Shown here: in pieces, positions 51,937-60,508 of the stretch
Position numbering within the stretch: position 1 is the first letter of the stretch
Layout of the letters: every line of letters begins with the position of its first letter
From: Rossellomorea marisflavi
GTDB lineage: Bacteria; Bacillota; Bacilli; Bacillales; Bacillaceae_B
Assembly: GCF_009806575.1 (NCBI RefSeq)
Contig: NZ_CP047095.1
Coordinates: forward strand, 724,001 to 788,000
Direction of reading: 5' to 3'
Length of the DNA stretch: 64,000 nt
Program-made: the position numbers and the translations under genes
The notes under the pieces: generated by a model
Database searches by the model: none
What the model was told of the DNA's origin: nothing
Seen by the model: the letters and a program-made list of their open reading frames with translations, nothing else

Positions 51937-52407
51937 TCATTCGCCTCCTTCTTCCATGTCTGCCTTCTTTTCCTTCGGCGGGTCGAACACAAGATCCAAC
52001 AGGGCGAGGAATAAGGCGATTCCGATCTGAGTCAGGGGCTGTATGTCAATGGACGACATGAGAGCCACCAGGATGGAAATGATGCCCCAGTTAATCAGGA
52101 AGGAGAAGAAGAAATAGCCTCCCTTCAATGCATTCCATGACCAGCGTCCCGACGCCCTCATGAGGCCGAACAGCAGCTTCACGATAAAATCTCCGATGAA
52201 TCCGCAGATGAAGTAGAATACCGCGAACCAAAGCAGGGACCAGTAAGAGCTGTACTCGATGCCGATGATCCGGAAGAGACCGACGAAACCGAAGAAAATC
52301 AGGGCGACGACAAATCCGATAGCTGCGAGAATGATCAGACTGACAGACACGATGATGAAAATTTTTGTGGGTAGTGATTCGTTTTTGAATGAGTCTTGAT
52401 CGGACAT
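51937..52407 (-). CDS. YrvL-like membrane protein
   Basis: 156 residues with four helices: IFIIVSVSLIILAAIGFVVALIFFGFVGLFRIIGIEYSS, LLWFAVFYFICGFIGDFIVKLL, GYFFFSFLINWGIISILVALM and QIGIALFLALLDLVF. The pattern FGFxGLFRIIGIxYxSxxSL is reminiscent of YrvL of B. subtilis, a regulator linked to oxalate decarboxylase expression. Acidic tail. CGGAGGTACACC precedes ATG. A 48-codon ORF with its own promoter lies just upstream on the same strand. Confidence 0.65.
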   Translation of the reverse strand: MSDQDSFKNESLPTKIFIIVSVSLIILAAIGFVVALIFFGFVGLFRIIGIEYSSYWSLLWFAVFYFICGFIGDFIVKLLFGLMRASGRWSWNALKGGYFFFSFLINWGIISILVALMSSIDIQPLTQIGIALFLALLDLVFDPPKEKKADMEEGGE

Positions 52408-52434
52408 GGTGTACCTCCGTGGTGTAATTAATCT

Positions 52435-52581
52435 CTAATAAGGTTTGAATGTTCCCCTTAGTTTCTTATGAAAGGCTTCCAATCTAGGAATCTTGCGGAA
52501 TGTCAAGAACGATGTGATGGTCACAAAAATAAACAACCATTCATGTTCCTCCCCGCGGTTATCGATGATGGCGGATTTCAC
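52435..52581 (-). CDS. 48-residue peptide in front of the YrvL-like gene
   Basis: GTG start with AGGAGGGATCAT directly upstream, then MKSAIIDNRGEEHEWLFIFV and a short hydrophobic/basic stretch TITSFLTFRKIPRLEAFHKK. It sits between a good minus-strand promoter and the membrane gene (27 bases apart), so it is very likely transcribed and translated. The F..TIT..RK pattern faintly recalls the small YrzI-type peptides, but the match is too short to claim. Confidence 0.5.
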   Translation of the reverse strand: MKSAIIDNRGEEHEWLFIFVTITSFLTFRKIPRLEAFHKKLRGTFKPY

Positions 52582-52612
52582 ATGATCCCTCCTATGACCT
52601 TACTCCCTACAA

Positions 52613-52641
52613 AGTATAGTCCAAACTGGATTTTATGTAAA
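52613..52641 (-). promoter_or_regulatory. sigma-A promoter of the small ORF and YrvL-like gene
   Basis: Minus strand TTTACA, 17-base spacer, TATACT. Confidence 0.75.
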
Positions 52642-52650
52642 ATAAAACCA

Positions 52651-53637
52651 TTAAGAGGAACCTCGTCTCACCAACCATGGTTTTCGTTTGATCAAAAGGG
52701 GCTCGGGATTCTTTCCTTGAAGGCGCTGTGTCAGCCTGCCCATGAGATCTAGCGCGATTTCGTCCAGAGCATACGAGATGGAAGAAAGGGTCGGGGAGGT
52801 CGTCAAGCAGATGGGATGATCATCAAACCCGATGATCTTCACGTCCTCCGGCACCGACAAACCTACTGCATTCGCAGCAGCGAGGAGCCCTGCGGCTACA
52901 AAATCACTTCCTGCCACAATTCCCTTTGGTGGCGAAGCGGTGAGGAAACGTTCCTCTCCCAATGCCACCCCGTCTTCAATGGTGATGACCTTGTTATGAC
53001 AACAAGTGTCAGCGCACTCAAGTCCGTGATGGGCGTGTGCCCGCTTAAAACCCTCCCAACGCTTCTGTTGGAGAGGGGAGTCCATATCGTCTCCGCAGAA
53101 GATGAGGGGGAAAGCCCCCTGATGAAGAAGGTGATCGGTGGCGATGAACGTCGCTTCCTCTTCATCCACGCCGACGGTATCAAAGTGTGCCCCATCGAAC
53201 TGTTCATTGCACACGACGACGATCTGATCCTGAACCCTCGACTTGATCTCATCTTCCGCGAAGGTTGAGTGGGTGAGGATCAAGGCATCGACCTCTTTAT
53301 GAATCAAGGCATCATAGATCTCTGATTCAGCATCCTGGGAAAAGAAGGTCTGGTGGATGACCATCTTATACCCGGCGTCCCGGCAGGTTTTTGTAAGGAT
53401 ACCCGCAAGGCGGCTGAAGTAGGGATGATCCAGGAGAGGCACGACAATCCCGATCGTGTGATTTCGTTGCAAACGGAGCTGGACGCCACGGAGATTTCGG
53501 ACGTAGGAAAGTTCCTTGATGGCTTCTTCCACCTTCCTCCGGCTGTCTTCCGAGACATGAGGATGGTGATTCAGGACCCGTGAAACGGTCGATTTGGACA
53601 CTCCGCTTACACGGGCGATATCAAGAATGGTCGGCAT
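52651..53637 (-). CDS. LacI-family transcriptional regulator
   Basis: 328 residues. HTH MPTILDIARVSGVSKSTVSRVLNHHPHVSEDSRRKVEEAI and hinge YVRNLRGVQLRLQRNH, then a sensor domain (IGIVVPLLDHPYFSRLAGILTKTC; VVVCNEQFDGAHFDTVGVDEEEATFIATDHLL). Divergent from a sucrose-phosphatase-like HAD gene; a palindrome with the usual LacI core lies between. Its stop overlaps its neighbour's promoter region. Confidence 0.9.
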   Translation of the reverse strand: MPTILDIARVSGVSKSTVSRVLNHHPHVSEDSRRKVEEAIKELSYVRNLRGVQLRLQRNHTIGIVVPLLDHPYFSRLAGILTKTCRDAGYKMVIHQTFFSQDAESEIYDALIHKEVDALILTHSTFAEDEIKSRVQDQIVVVCNEQFDGAHFDTVGVDEEEATFIATDHLLHQGAFPLIFCGDDMDSPLQQKRWEGFKRAHAHHGLECADTCCHNKVITIEDGVALGEERFLTASPPKGIVAGSDFVAAGLLAAANAVGLSVPEDVKIIGFDDHPICLTTSPTLSSISYALDEIALDLMGRLTQRLQGKNPEPLLIKRKPWLVRRGSS

Positions 53638-53663
53638 TGGTCAATCTCCCTCCAAGTTATGTA

Positions 53664-53683
53664 TTGACATGGGAACGTTCCCA
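53664..53683. promoter_or_regulatory. LacI operator TGGGAACGTTCCCA overlapping a -35 element
   Basis: Perfect palindrome at 53670-53683, directly after TTGACA (53664-53669) on the plus strand; the -10 for the HAD gene is not clear. Confidence 0.72.
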
Positions 53684-53721
53684 GAGAGTACGTTGAATTT
53701 ATCTTACTAGGAGGTGTCCAT

Positions 53722-54582
53722 ATGCCGCAAGATGTTTACCATTCGACAGGCGAGACCAGGTATATCGCATTTTTTGATTTTGATGAAACGTATTTCCCAC
53801 ATGCATGTACAGAGGAGCAGCTCATGATGGTCCATGAACTGGAGGAGTATCTTCAATGGCTTGCGTCTGAGCAACATGTGAAGATCGGATGGGTGACAGG
53901 CAGCAGTCTCACCCAGGTCGAGGAGAAGATGAAGAAGGCGAGGATGCGGTATCTTCCCCACTTCATCTCAAGCAACCTCGGGACGGAAATGTGGGAAGTG
54001 CATGCAAGCCAATGCTACCGTCCCATTCCGGAATGGGAGAAGAGGATTGCCCGGTCAGGCTTCTCCCATGGAGTCGTACAGGAGATCCTGGATGACTTAA
54101 AGAACATCTACTCTATCAAACTGACCCCTCAAACCCAGTTCGGGCAGGGGACTTATAAGATGAACTACTATTACTATCCCGCTTCGGACACAGGTGTCGA
54201 TTATCACCTCGGCATCATCCGTCAGCTCGCGTTCAATCACGGTGTAGGAATCAACATCAACCGTTGCAACCCGAAGGCAGGAGACCCGGAAAATGCGTAC
54301 GACGTCGACTTCATTCCCAAAGGGACGGGCAAGAAGGCCGCGGTCAGCTTCATGAAGAAACATTACAACGTCCCCAGTAGCCGCACCCTAGCCTTCGGAG
54401 ACAGCGGCAACGACCTGGAAATGGTGAAGACTGTAGAGCACGGTTATCTTCTAGGAGCTGCCACGGAAGAAGCGAAAAGGAAGCATGACTTCATAACAGA
54501 AGGTGAATACGGGAAAGGGATCATGGAAGTGTGTGGGAGAGTGTTTTCGCGTAAGGAATGGGACAGCGCGATGGAGAGGTGA
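53722..54582 (+). CDS. HAD-family sucrose-phosphatase-like phosphatase
   Basis: 286 residues. Motif I FFDFDETYF (Asp19, Asp21), motif II GWVTGSSL, motif III Lys in FIPKGTGKKAAVSFMKKHY, motif IV LAFGDSGNDLEMVKTVEHGYLLGAA. Cap and order match the S6PP/glucosyl-phosphate phosphatase group. Perfect AGGAGGTG site. Controlled by the divergent LacI regulator through the palindrome, so the substrate is probably a sugar phosphate. Confidence 0.88.
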   Translation: MPQDVYHSTGETRYIAFFDFDETYFPHACTEEQLMMVHELEEYLQWLASEQHVKIGWVTGSSLTQVEEKMKKARMRYLPHFISSNLGTEMWEVHASQCYRPIPEWEKRIARSGFSHGVVQEILDDLKNIYSIKLTPQTQFGQGTYKMNYYYYPASDTGVDYHLGIIRQLAFNHGVGININRCNPKAGDPENAYDVDFIPKGTGKKAAVSFMKKHYNVPSSRTLAFGDSGNDLEMVKTVEHGYLLGAATEEAKRKHDFITEGEYGKGIMEVCGRVFSRKEWDSAMER

Positions 54583-54586
54583 AGTG

Positions 54587-54615
54587 GAGGTTCCTGAGGA
54601 GGGAACCTCTCTTTC
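54587..54615. terminator. intrinsic terminator
   Basis: Stem GAGGTTCC / GGAACCTC with seven-base loop, T-rich after. Confidence 0.75.
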
Positions 54616-55006
54616 ATTCCCGCCTGTAGTCATACACCTCATCTGGTAAATGAAGGACTTGATCGTTAATTTGCACCGTCTCATCGTCCACCCAACTGAT
54701 TTCTCCTTCCTCTTCATGGTACTGCCAATAGATATTCTTGGCTTCACGTTTTTTTTCGTTGAATGTCAGTACGCCAAGCACAGCATAATCCACGGTGGCT
54801 CCGCCATTGTTGAGGAAGGTTTGTACGGTATAGCGTCCGTCCGGTGACGTTTCTTCTGTAATGAGTTCCCCTGGCTCCAGCCGGTCTATGTCAAATAAGG
54901 ACCAATGGATGAGGGCGATGAGGCCCCAGCTCACTGCAGCTGTGAACACGATGGTGGAAATCGTGATGGTGAAACCGACGGGGTGTTTTTTGATGAAACG
55001 TTTCAA
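54614..55006 (-). CDS. DUF5412-like membrane-anchored protein
   Basis: 130 residues. One N-terminal helix (FTITISTIVFTAAVSWGLIALIHWSLF), then an extracytoplasmic domain with SPDGRYTVQTFLNNGGATVDYAVLGVLTFNEKKREAKNIYWQYHEEEGEISWVDDETVQIND, the DUF5412 pattern. Function unknown. Promoter region 55010-55080. Confidence 0.7.
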   Translation of the reverse strand: MKRFIKKHPVGFTITISTIVFTAAVSWGLIALIHWSLFDIDRLEPGELITEETSPDGRYTVQTFLNNGGATVDYAVLGVLTFNEKKREAKNIYWQYHEEEGEISWVDDETVQINDQVLHLPDEVYDYRRE

Positions 55007-55092
55007 TGTCTCTGGCCCCCTTACTATAAATAGGAAATATTGGTTTAGTATATCATGAATTGTCGAAGGGGAATATCAAGGAGGGTAAAAGC

Positions 55093-55146
55093 ATGAAGTG
55101 GTTCAGCATGTCCGATATTTCATTCTTAAGCATCCATAATAGTTAA
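55093..55146 (+). CDS. possible 17-residue micropeptide
   Basis: ATG at 55093 is six bases behind AAGGAGGGT, a near-perfect ribosome binding site; reads MKWFSMSDISFLSIHNS to a stop at 55146. Conservation unknown; may be a leader for 55197 or a gene remnant. Confidence 0.3.
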   Translation: MKWFSMSDISFLSIHNS

Positions 55147-55196
55147 ATTGTGGTAGAGTGGCAGTGTAGGAGAGTGTATGAAAGTAGGGATGTTTG

Positions 55197-55616
55197 ATGA
55201 AGACGTTCGTAGATAAGGGTGTTGCTCTTGTAGTGGTTTCATTTATAGGCAGTGTTTTGTTTGTCTCACTGGGTCCATGGTCGGAAAAGAATGTGGGCAT
55301 CGTCCTTTACTATTCTCTGTTCATATTTCCAGTTGTTCTGTTGTGCATGTCCCCCGGGGTCTTACTTTCTTACGGAATTGACCATTTGAAGGTCGCACTC
55401 CGGAAAGACACCCTGATGGTTTCCGTGGGCTTGCACATCGGCCTTTGCCTTGTTTTGCCCTACCTACCATTTGTGATCATCCGGACCTTTTCATTCTTTG
55501 CCATTATTTATTTCTTGGTGCTTCCCGGTGTGTATGGTTTGCTGGACTATATGCTAAAGGAGAGACGTCAGAGGGCATTCGGTCCAGCCAGAAAATTGCT
55601 AGGTTGGATTGGATAA
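55197..55616 (+). CDS. small polytopic membrane protein
   Basis: 139 residues with four helices (VDKGVALVVVSFIGSVLFVSLG; IVLYYSLFIFPVVLLCMSPGVLLSYG; TLMVSVGLHIGLCLVLPYLPFVII; FFAIIYFLVLPGVYGLLDYML) and a basic tail ERRQRAFGPARKLLG. ATG 55197 follows AGGGATG. No family recognised. Confidence 0.7.
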   Translation: MKTFVDKGVALVVVSFIGSVLFVSLGPWSEKNVGIVLYYSLFIFPVVLLCMSPGVLLSYGIDHLKVALRKDTLMVSVGLHIGLCLVLPYLPFVIIRTFSFFAIIYFLVLPGVYGLLDYMLKERRQRAFGPARKLLGWIG

Positions 55617-55691
55617 TCTGTCGAAAAATGTTAAAAGAACTCTTGGATTGTTGTATAATGGAAATTATCAAAAAGTTGGAGTGTTTTTTTT

Positions 55692-57602
55692 ATGGCATAC
55701 ACGATACCAGAAACGATCCGAACGTCGGCCACGGCCGGTGAGAGGCTTCTTTTTCGTACCTTGAAGACGTATTTACCTGATGATTATATTGTGTACTATG
55801 AGCCTGAGATCCACGGGAAGCGTCCGGATTTCGTGGTCATCGGACCTGATCTGGGGTTTGTGGTGCTTGAGGTGAAGGATTACACGAAGAGTACGCTATT
55901 GCAATTGAACCATGATGAGTGGACGCTGCATACCTCGTCGGGGGAACAACGTACGGTGAAGAATCCGTTGAAGCAAGCGCGAGAGTATGCATTCAAGATC
56001 TCGGACGTACTGAAGAAAGATAAGAACCTCGTCCAGTTGGAGGGGAAATATCAGTTCCAGTTGAAATTCCCGTATGGCTTCGGAGCAGTGTTCACACGCC
56101 TTCATCAGAAGGATTTCATACAGGACGGGCTGTATGCCGTCGTCGAGCCGTCCTTCTGCCTGACGCGCGATGAAATCGACCCGGATAAAGAAGGATTCTC
56201 CGAAGAAATCCTGATGGAGAAGATCATGAATATGTTCACGATCCCATACCGGTTGAAGGAACCCCTTACAAAAGAAGAGATGGATGCAATCCGGTATCAT
56301 CTCTTCCCAGAGGTGAGGATCAGTGCCGAGTTCAAAAAGCCCGTTCCGTATCAGGATCAGCTACTGCTGTCTCTTCATGATGTGAAGGCGATGGACCTTC
56401 ATCAGGAGAACCTTGCGAAGCAGCTCGGCGATAAGAACCGCCTGATCCGTGGGGTGGCCGGAAGTGGGAAAACGCTGATCCTGGCAAGTCGTGCGAAGCT
56501 TCTTGCAAAAGAGCATCCAGATTGGAAGATCCTCATCCTCTGCTATAACATTTCCCTTTCAAGGAATATCGAGCAGATGGTGACCCATATGATGAATGAA
56601 CCAGACGATCTGTTCGACTTAGCGGAAGACGAGGGGAAAGGCAGGACCCATCATGTGACGGTCCGGAATTTCCACGCGTGGTTGAAGCATGACCTGAAGA
56701 TCACGGAAAAAACCATTCCGTCCGTACTTGATAAGATCAAGAAAGGCGAGGCGATCCTTCCCGGCTATGATGCGATCCTGATTGATGAGGGGCAAGACTT
56801 TGAATCATCCTGGTTTGAGCTTGTAGCGAATCTCCTGAATCCCGAGACCAAATCCCTCCTTCTTGTAGAGGACAGGGCGCAGTCGATCTATAAACGGAAG
56901 CGGAGCTATCTGCAGGATATGGGACTGAGCTTCCAGGGGCGTTCGAAGGTGTTGAATATCAATTACCGCAATACGGCCCAGGTCGTGAAGTTCGCGTGGG
57001 ATTTCTATAAGACCCATTCAGCATTGAAGAACAAGGTCGTGGACCGCGGATTCGAAGGCGAAATCATCGCTCCCCAGAGCACGAAGCGCAAAGGTGTCGA
57101 ACCGATGATCATCAAGGCCGCTACGTTCGACCAGGAAGCACGCTCTGTGGCCAAGCTGATCAACAGGCTGAACAAGGAAAAGCATGTGCCCTACTCGGAG
57201 ATGCTCATCCTTTATCGCGTGAAGAAGTCCCATAAGACCAGCTACATCGATATCCTCAAGCACGAGCTTTCCAAAGAAGGAATCGACCACTTCTGGCTGA
57301 CGGAAAACAGCGAATCAAAACGGAGCTTCGACATGGACGATGGCCGCGTCAAAATCAGCACCATCGACAGCAGCAAAGGCCTGGACTTCCAAGCGGTTTT
57401 CATCCTGAACGTCGACAACATGCCATTTGCACTGGAAGACGACGTAGAGCGCGAAGTATCCCTCCTCTACATCGGCATGACCAGGGCGAAGCAATACCTC
57501 TGTCTGTCCTATTCGGCCGAGTCGGAGTTCACGAAATACTTCGATGGGCTGGTGCAGGAGAGAAAAGAGAAAAAAGAGAAAAGCAAGAGCGTGGGTGGCT
57601 AG
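55692..57602 (+). CDS. NERD-domain nuclease fused to UvrD-like helicase
   Basis: 636 residues. N-terminal NERD nuclease with Asp46 (RPDFVVIG), Glu60 and Lys62 (LEVKDY), a PD-(D/E)xK-type site. Superfamily 1 helicase follows: Walker A RGVAGSGKT (253-261), Walker B ILIDEGQDF, NINYRNT, motif V STIDSSKGLDFQAV and motif VI LLYIGMTRAKQYL. Complete on both counts. Such proteins act in DNA processing or repair; some nuclease-helicases are antiphage. Single-gene unit; GTTGGAG before ATG, terminator inside its last codons. Confidence 0.9.
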   Translation: MAYTIPETIRTSATAGERLLFRTLKTYLPDDYIVYYEPEIHGKRPDFVVIGPDLGFVVLEVKDYTKSTLLQLNHDEWTLHTSSGEQRTVKNPLKQAREYAFKISDVLKKDKNLVQLEGKYQFQLKFPYGFGAVFTRLHQKDFIQDGLYAVVEPSFCLTRDEIDPDKEGFSEEILMEKIMNMFTIPYRLKEPLTKEEMDAIRYHLFPEVRISAEFKKPVPYQDQLLLSLHDVKAMDLHQENLAKQLGDKNRLIRGVAGSGKTLILASRAKLLAKEHPDWKILILCYNISLSRNIEQMVTHMMNEPDDLFDLAEDEGKGRTHHVTVRNFHAWLKHDLKITEKTIPSVLDKIKKGEAILPGYDAILIDEGQDFESSWFELVANLLNPETKSLLLVEDRAQSIYKRKRSYLQDMGLSFQGRSKVLNINYRNTAQVVKFAWDFYKTHSALKNKVVDRGFEGEIIAPQSTKRKGVEPMIIKAATFDQEARSVAKLINRLNKEKHVPYSEMLILYRVKKSHKTSYIDILKHELSKEGIDHFWLTENSESKRSFDMDDGRVKISTIDSSKGLDFQAVFILNVDNMPFALEDDVEREVSLLYIGMTRAKQYLCLSYSAESEFTKYFDGLVQERKEKKEKSKSVGG

Positions 57603-57618
57603 TCATCCATGCTTTTTT
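57589..57618 (+). terminator. intrinsic terminator overlapping the stop codon
   Basis: Stem GCGTGGGTG / CATCCATGC (two G-U), six-base loop containing the TAG stop, T6 tail. Confidence 0.7.
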
Positions 57619-57632
57619 CTACACATAGGATT

Positions 57633-58625
57633 TTATTTCTCCAGAAGCATCCGATTCAACTGCGAAAGGGATAGAGTCATCTCCAATCCTTCCATGGACC
57701 TTGATCCGTCTCGATAGATGACAACCTCGGGTTTCAAATCTTCCGAATCCCTCACCCATGAAACATCCATCTTGTTCAGGATATTCTTCACCTTTCGTTT
57801 GTACGGCGCGGGCATGGGAGCGAGGTAAACCATCTTTCCAGACACATCATTAAGTTTTTTGTAAGGAGATGATTCTTTTGCAGGTTCGGTCGATAAGGTC
57901 TCCAAAAACCATTCATCAGAAATGATGGGGACCCCAAGGTTTCGGGCGCGCTCCAGCTTGCTTCCCGGCCGTTTGCCGACGATAAGGAAGTCTGTCTTGG
58001 ATGTGATGGTATTGCTAACGGTGGCCCCGCAACTTCTGGCGGCTTTGCTCATGCTCACCCGGGGCTGGGCACTGGCTCCGGTGAACACGATGGACTTTCC
58101 TTCGAAAATCCTGCGATCGCGTTCCGGCTTGGCTAAGTGAACCGGATTCCACTCCAGCGGAGAGGCCCCGCTGATCACTTCAAGCAGGAGTAGCGAATTC
58201 AAATAGGCTTTGTGGTCAACGGGCAACCCCACTTTGAAATAGTGGGAGAGATAACTCAGGGTATAGGAAAACAGATGGGGATGGGTGTGCTTGATGGCGG
58301 CCTGTACACTGAAGCATTCCCTGTCTTCATCCAGCCATCCGTCGTGTAAAAGAGTGGCTCGGTCCAAGGATGCATTGAACGAAACAACCGGGTATGGGTA
58401 GTCTTCGAGTAGCTCACGGAAGGTTTGTTTCATCTTTATGTGATCTGAGATTTTCGCATATCCAGCCCCAAAACCGAAGACCGTCATGGTCTCGTCCTCT
58501 ATGTCAAAAAAATAATGCTTATCAATGATGACACCGTCCTCCACAACAAGCGCGGCGACTTGAAAGATCCCGGAATCAGGAGCGGCACTTCCCGTTTCAA
58601 TGTCAATCAGTATCATGTTTTTCAA
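57633..58625 (-). CDS. DnaQ-like exonuclease domain fused to BRCT domain
   Basis: 330 residues, TTG start behind AGGAGG. DEDDh-type exonuclease: Exo I LIDIETGSAAP, Exo II VSFNASLDRATLL, Exo III-like DHKAYLNSLLL, where the last catalytic Asp (HxAxxD) is Asn. A BRCT domain follows (about 172-245: IFEGKSIVFTGASAQPRVSMSKAARSCGATVSNTITSKTDFLIVG, as in DNA ligase), then a C-terminal domain of unknown fold. Convergent with the NERD helicase. Damage signalling or DNA-end binding is likely; hydrolysis may be lost. Confidence 0.82.
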   Translation of the reverse strand: MKNMILIDIETGSAAPDSGIFQVAALVVEDGVIIDKHYFFDIEDETMTVFGFGAGYAKISDHIKMKQTFRELLEDYPYPVVSFNASLDRATLLHDGWLDEDRECFSVQAAIKHTHPHLFSYTLSYLSHYFKVGLPVDHKAYLNSLLLLEVISGASPLEWNPVHLAKPERDRRIFEGKSIVFTGASAQPRVSMSKAARSCGATVSNTITSKTDFLIVGKRPGSKLERARNLGVPIISDEWFLETLSTEPAKESSPYKKLNDVSGKMVYLAPMPAPYKRKVKNILNKMDVSWVRDSEDLKPEVVIYRDGSRSMEGLEMTLSLSQLNRMLLEK

Positions 58626-58712
58626 GGGGAAGCCTCCTCAGTTCACTATGTATCATTAACATAGTGAAGCAGAGATTGTATGTTGTCAACTGTATGAAAG
58701 GAGATGGGTGTG

Positions 58713-59078
58713 ATGAAACGCTTCATGAAGTTCCTCCTGCCGGTGGGGCTGTTCTTGTTGGTTACGGGTTGTGAGGAGATGATTCATGAAGGGCAGCCTG
58801 AATTTGTGCACGATGGGGAGGGACCTCCTACCATGGAGGGAATCTATCTTGAAGAAGAAAGCATCTTGGTTCCGATTGAAGACTTTGATGAAGAAGATAT
58901 TGATCATTCCTTTAAGGAATTCGATCAAGACAATCGTTCATTTACTTATTTACAGTTTCAAGATGATTCAATGGCAGAGGGAATTGAATCCGGAACCAAG
59001 GTCGGGGTGTGGTGCGGGATAGTTATGGAGTCAGCACCTGCTAAAGCAAAATGTTCCAAGATTGAAGTGCTGGATTAA
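58713..59078 (+). CDS. acidic lipoprotein
   Basis: 121 residues. Lipobox VTGC near residue 18, then an acidic domain (EGPPTMEGIYLEEESILVPIEDFDEEDIDHSFKEFDQDNRSF) ending in a Cys pair (VWCGIVM; AKCSKIEVLD). The second pattern resembles DUF3221. ATG 58713 is nine bases after AAGGAG. Function unknown. Confidence 0.75.
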   Translation: MKRFMKFLLPVGLFLLVTGCEEMIHEGQPEFVHDGEGPPTMEGIYLEEESILVPIEDFDEEDIDHSFKEFDQDNRSFTYLQFQDDSMAEGIESGTKVGVWCGIVMESAPAKAKCSKIEVLD

Positions 59079-59157
59079 ATTGAAAAATGGTATTGGATAG
59101 AATGAGTTTGATATGTCCATCCTGTTTCTGGAATTTCCAAGGGGAATTATCTCCTTT

Positions 59158-59640
59158 TTATATCGTTCGCGGTTGTTCACTGACAACTCCTCTCATCCTG
59201 ATGACCGTACCTCCGAACTCCTTCTTGAATTCCCTCATTCCTATTCTCTTGTAAAAACTCAGCGCCTGATGGTTGCTTGGTGAAACGCGAAGGTGATATT
59301 CGGATACACCCTGAGTCCGAAAGAACTGAAGGGCGTACTGGTGAAGCTTATTTCCCATCCCTGATCCACGTCGCTCAGGAATCAGGTAGTAGAGGTTCAC
59401 ATACCCGATTTTGCTATCTTCATAGTCTTTCACCGTCAATTCAAGCTGACCGATTGGCACTCCCTCTTCCATGAGGAGAATGAAACCATCCGGGAACAAG
59501 TCCGATTGTTTCTCGACCCATCGTACGTATTCTTTCTCGTCAAAGTCTCGATTCGTACCGAAGCTGACCCTGAAGGAATCCCTCCGGAAAGAAACGATGA
59601 TTTCCCTGTGTTTATCCACATCGATTTTTTGCAGATCCAT
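59158..59640 (-). CDS. GNAT family N-acetyltransferase
   Basis: 160 residues. Acetyl-CoA loop LYYLIPERRGSGMGNKLHQYALQFFRTQG and LRVSPSNHQALSFYKRIGMREFKKEFGGTVIRMRG. GGGAGGTGAC precedes ATG. Substrate unknown. Confidence 0.9.
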   Translation of the reverse strand: MDLQKIDVDKHREIIVSFRRDSFRVSFGTNRDFDEKEYVRWVEKQSDLFPDGFILLMEEGVPIGQLELTVKDYEDSKIGYVNLYYLIPERRGSGMGNKLHQYALQFFRTQGVSEYHLRVSPSNHQALSFYKRIGMREFKKEFGGTVIRMRGVVSEQPRTI

Positions 59641-59680
59641 ATGTCACCTCCCGGGGGTTTATAAATAGAGTATCACGTAT

Positions 59681-59703
59681 AACCATAAAATACCCATATG
59701 GTT
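59681..59703. promoter_or_regulatory. inverted repeat AACCATA-N9-TATGGTT in divergent region
   Basis: Seven-base perfect arms between the GNAT and LprI-like genes, with another TATGGT seven bases on. Possible operator. Confidence 0.4.
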
Positions 59704-59781
59704 ACATTATGGTAATATAAGAATATGGGAGAAATGATATCAACGGAGCTACTACACTTTTAGGGAAAGGTCGTTTGGAAA

Positions 59782-60459
59782 ATGAAGTGGAACAAACGCA
59801 TCATCATCATCCTGGTCATTGGAATCCTTGCTTCCATGACTGCTTGCAAGAACAGTGAATCCAGTGCCACCTTGCAGAAACAAGATGAGACCGGGGAAGC
59901 AAAAGCTGAGAAAGGCGACACAACATCTGATTCAAAAGCGGAGAGTAAACAGGAGAGCGAAAATCAGGAAGCAGACACTGCCGAATCGGAAAATGAGTCC
60001 AGCCAGGAAACGACTTCTTCTTCAGAGGATGATGCCACGGAAGAATCGGATCAGAAGGAAAGCCAAACAGAAGAAGGCAGTAAATCCAATCGTAAGGGCA
60101 TACAATCACAATACGTGAATGAACTGGATGAAACCAAAGCCAAATTCGAAGAAGAAGACTCCAATCAAACCGGTAATGAATCTACATACGAGTTGAAGTA
60201 CTTTGAAGACAGGCGCTTTGAAGCCTGGGATGCGCATTTGAATGAGGTTTACAGTGTACTCAAAGCGAATCTTCCTGCTGATCAGTTCGATCAGCTCAAG
60301 GAGGAGCAGCGTCTTTGGATCAAGTCCCGTGACGCAAGTGCCAAGGAAGCTTCTGAACAATTCAAAGGAGGCACCCATGAACAGGTGGAGTACACGGCAA
60401 CATTGGCGAATTTGACGGAAGCCCGCTGTTACGACCTGGTCAGGACCTATATGAAATGA
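59782..60459 (+). CDS. LprI-like (DUF1311) lipoprotein with disordered linker
   Basis: 225 residues. Lipobox MTAC near residue 22, a Glu/Ser/Gln/Thr-rich linker of about 100 residues, then a C-terminal DUF1311 domain: AWDAHLNEVYSVLKANLPADQFDQLKEEQRLWIKSRDASAKEAS, YTATLANLTEARCYDLVRTYM. In mycobacteria LprI inhibits host lysozyme; the family is broad. Surface-anchored, reaching across the wall. Confidence 0.85.
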   Translation: MKWNKRIIIILVIGILASMTACKNSESSATLQKQDETGEAKAEKGDTTSDSKAESKQESENQEADTAESENESSQETTSSSEDDATEESDQKESQTEEGSKSNRKGIQSQYVNELDETKAKFEEEDSNQTGNESTYELKYFEDRRFEAWDAHLNEVYSVLKANLPADQFDQLKEEQRLWIKSRDASAKEASEQFKGGTHEQVEYTATLANLTEARCYDLVRTYMK

Positions 60460-60467
60460 AGTGAGTA

Positions 60468-60498
60468 AACCGGATCTATTGGGTCCGGTTTTAATTTT
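60468..60498 (+). terminator. intrinsic terminator
   Basis: Stem AACCGGATC / GGTCCGGTT (one G-U), five-base loop, T-rich tail. Confidence 0.8.
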
Positions 60499-60508
60499 AT
60501 CAATAAAT

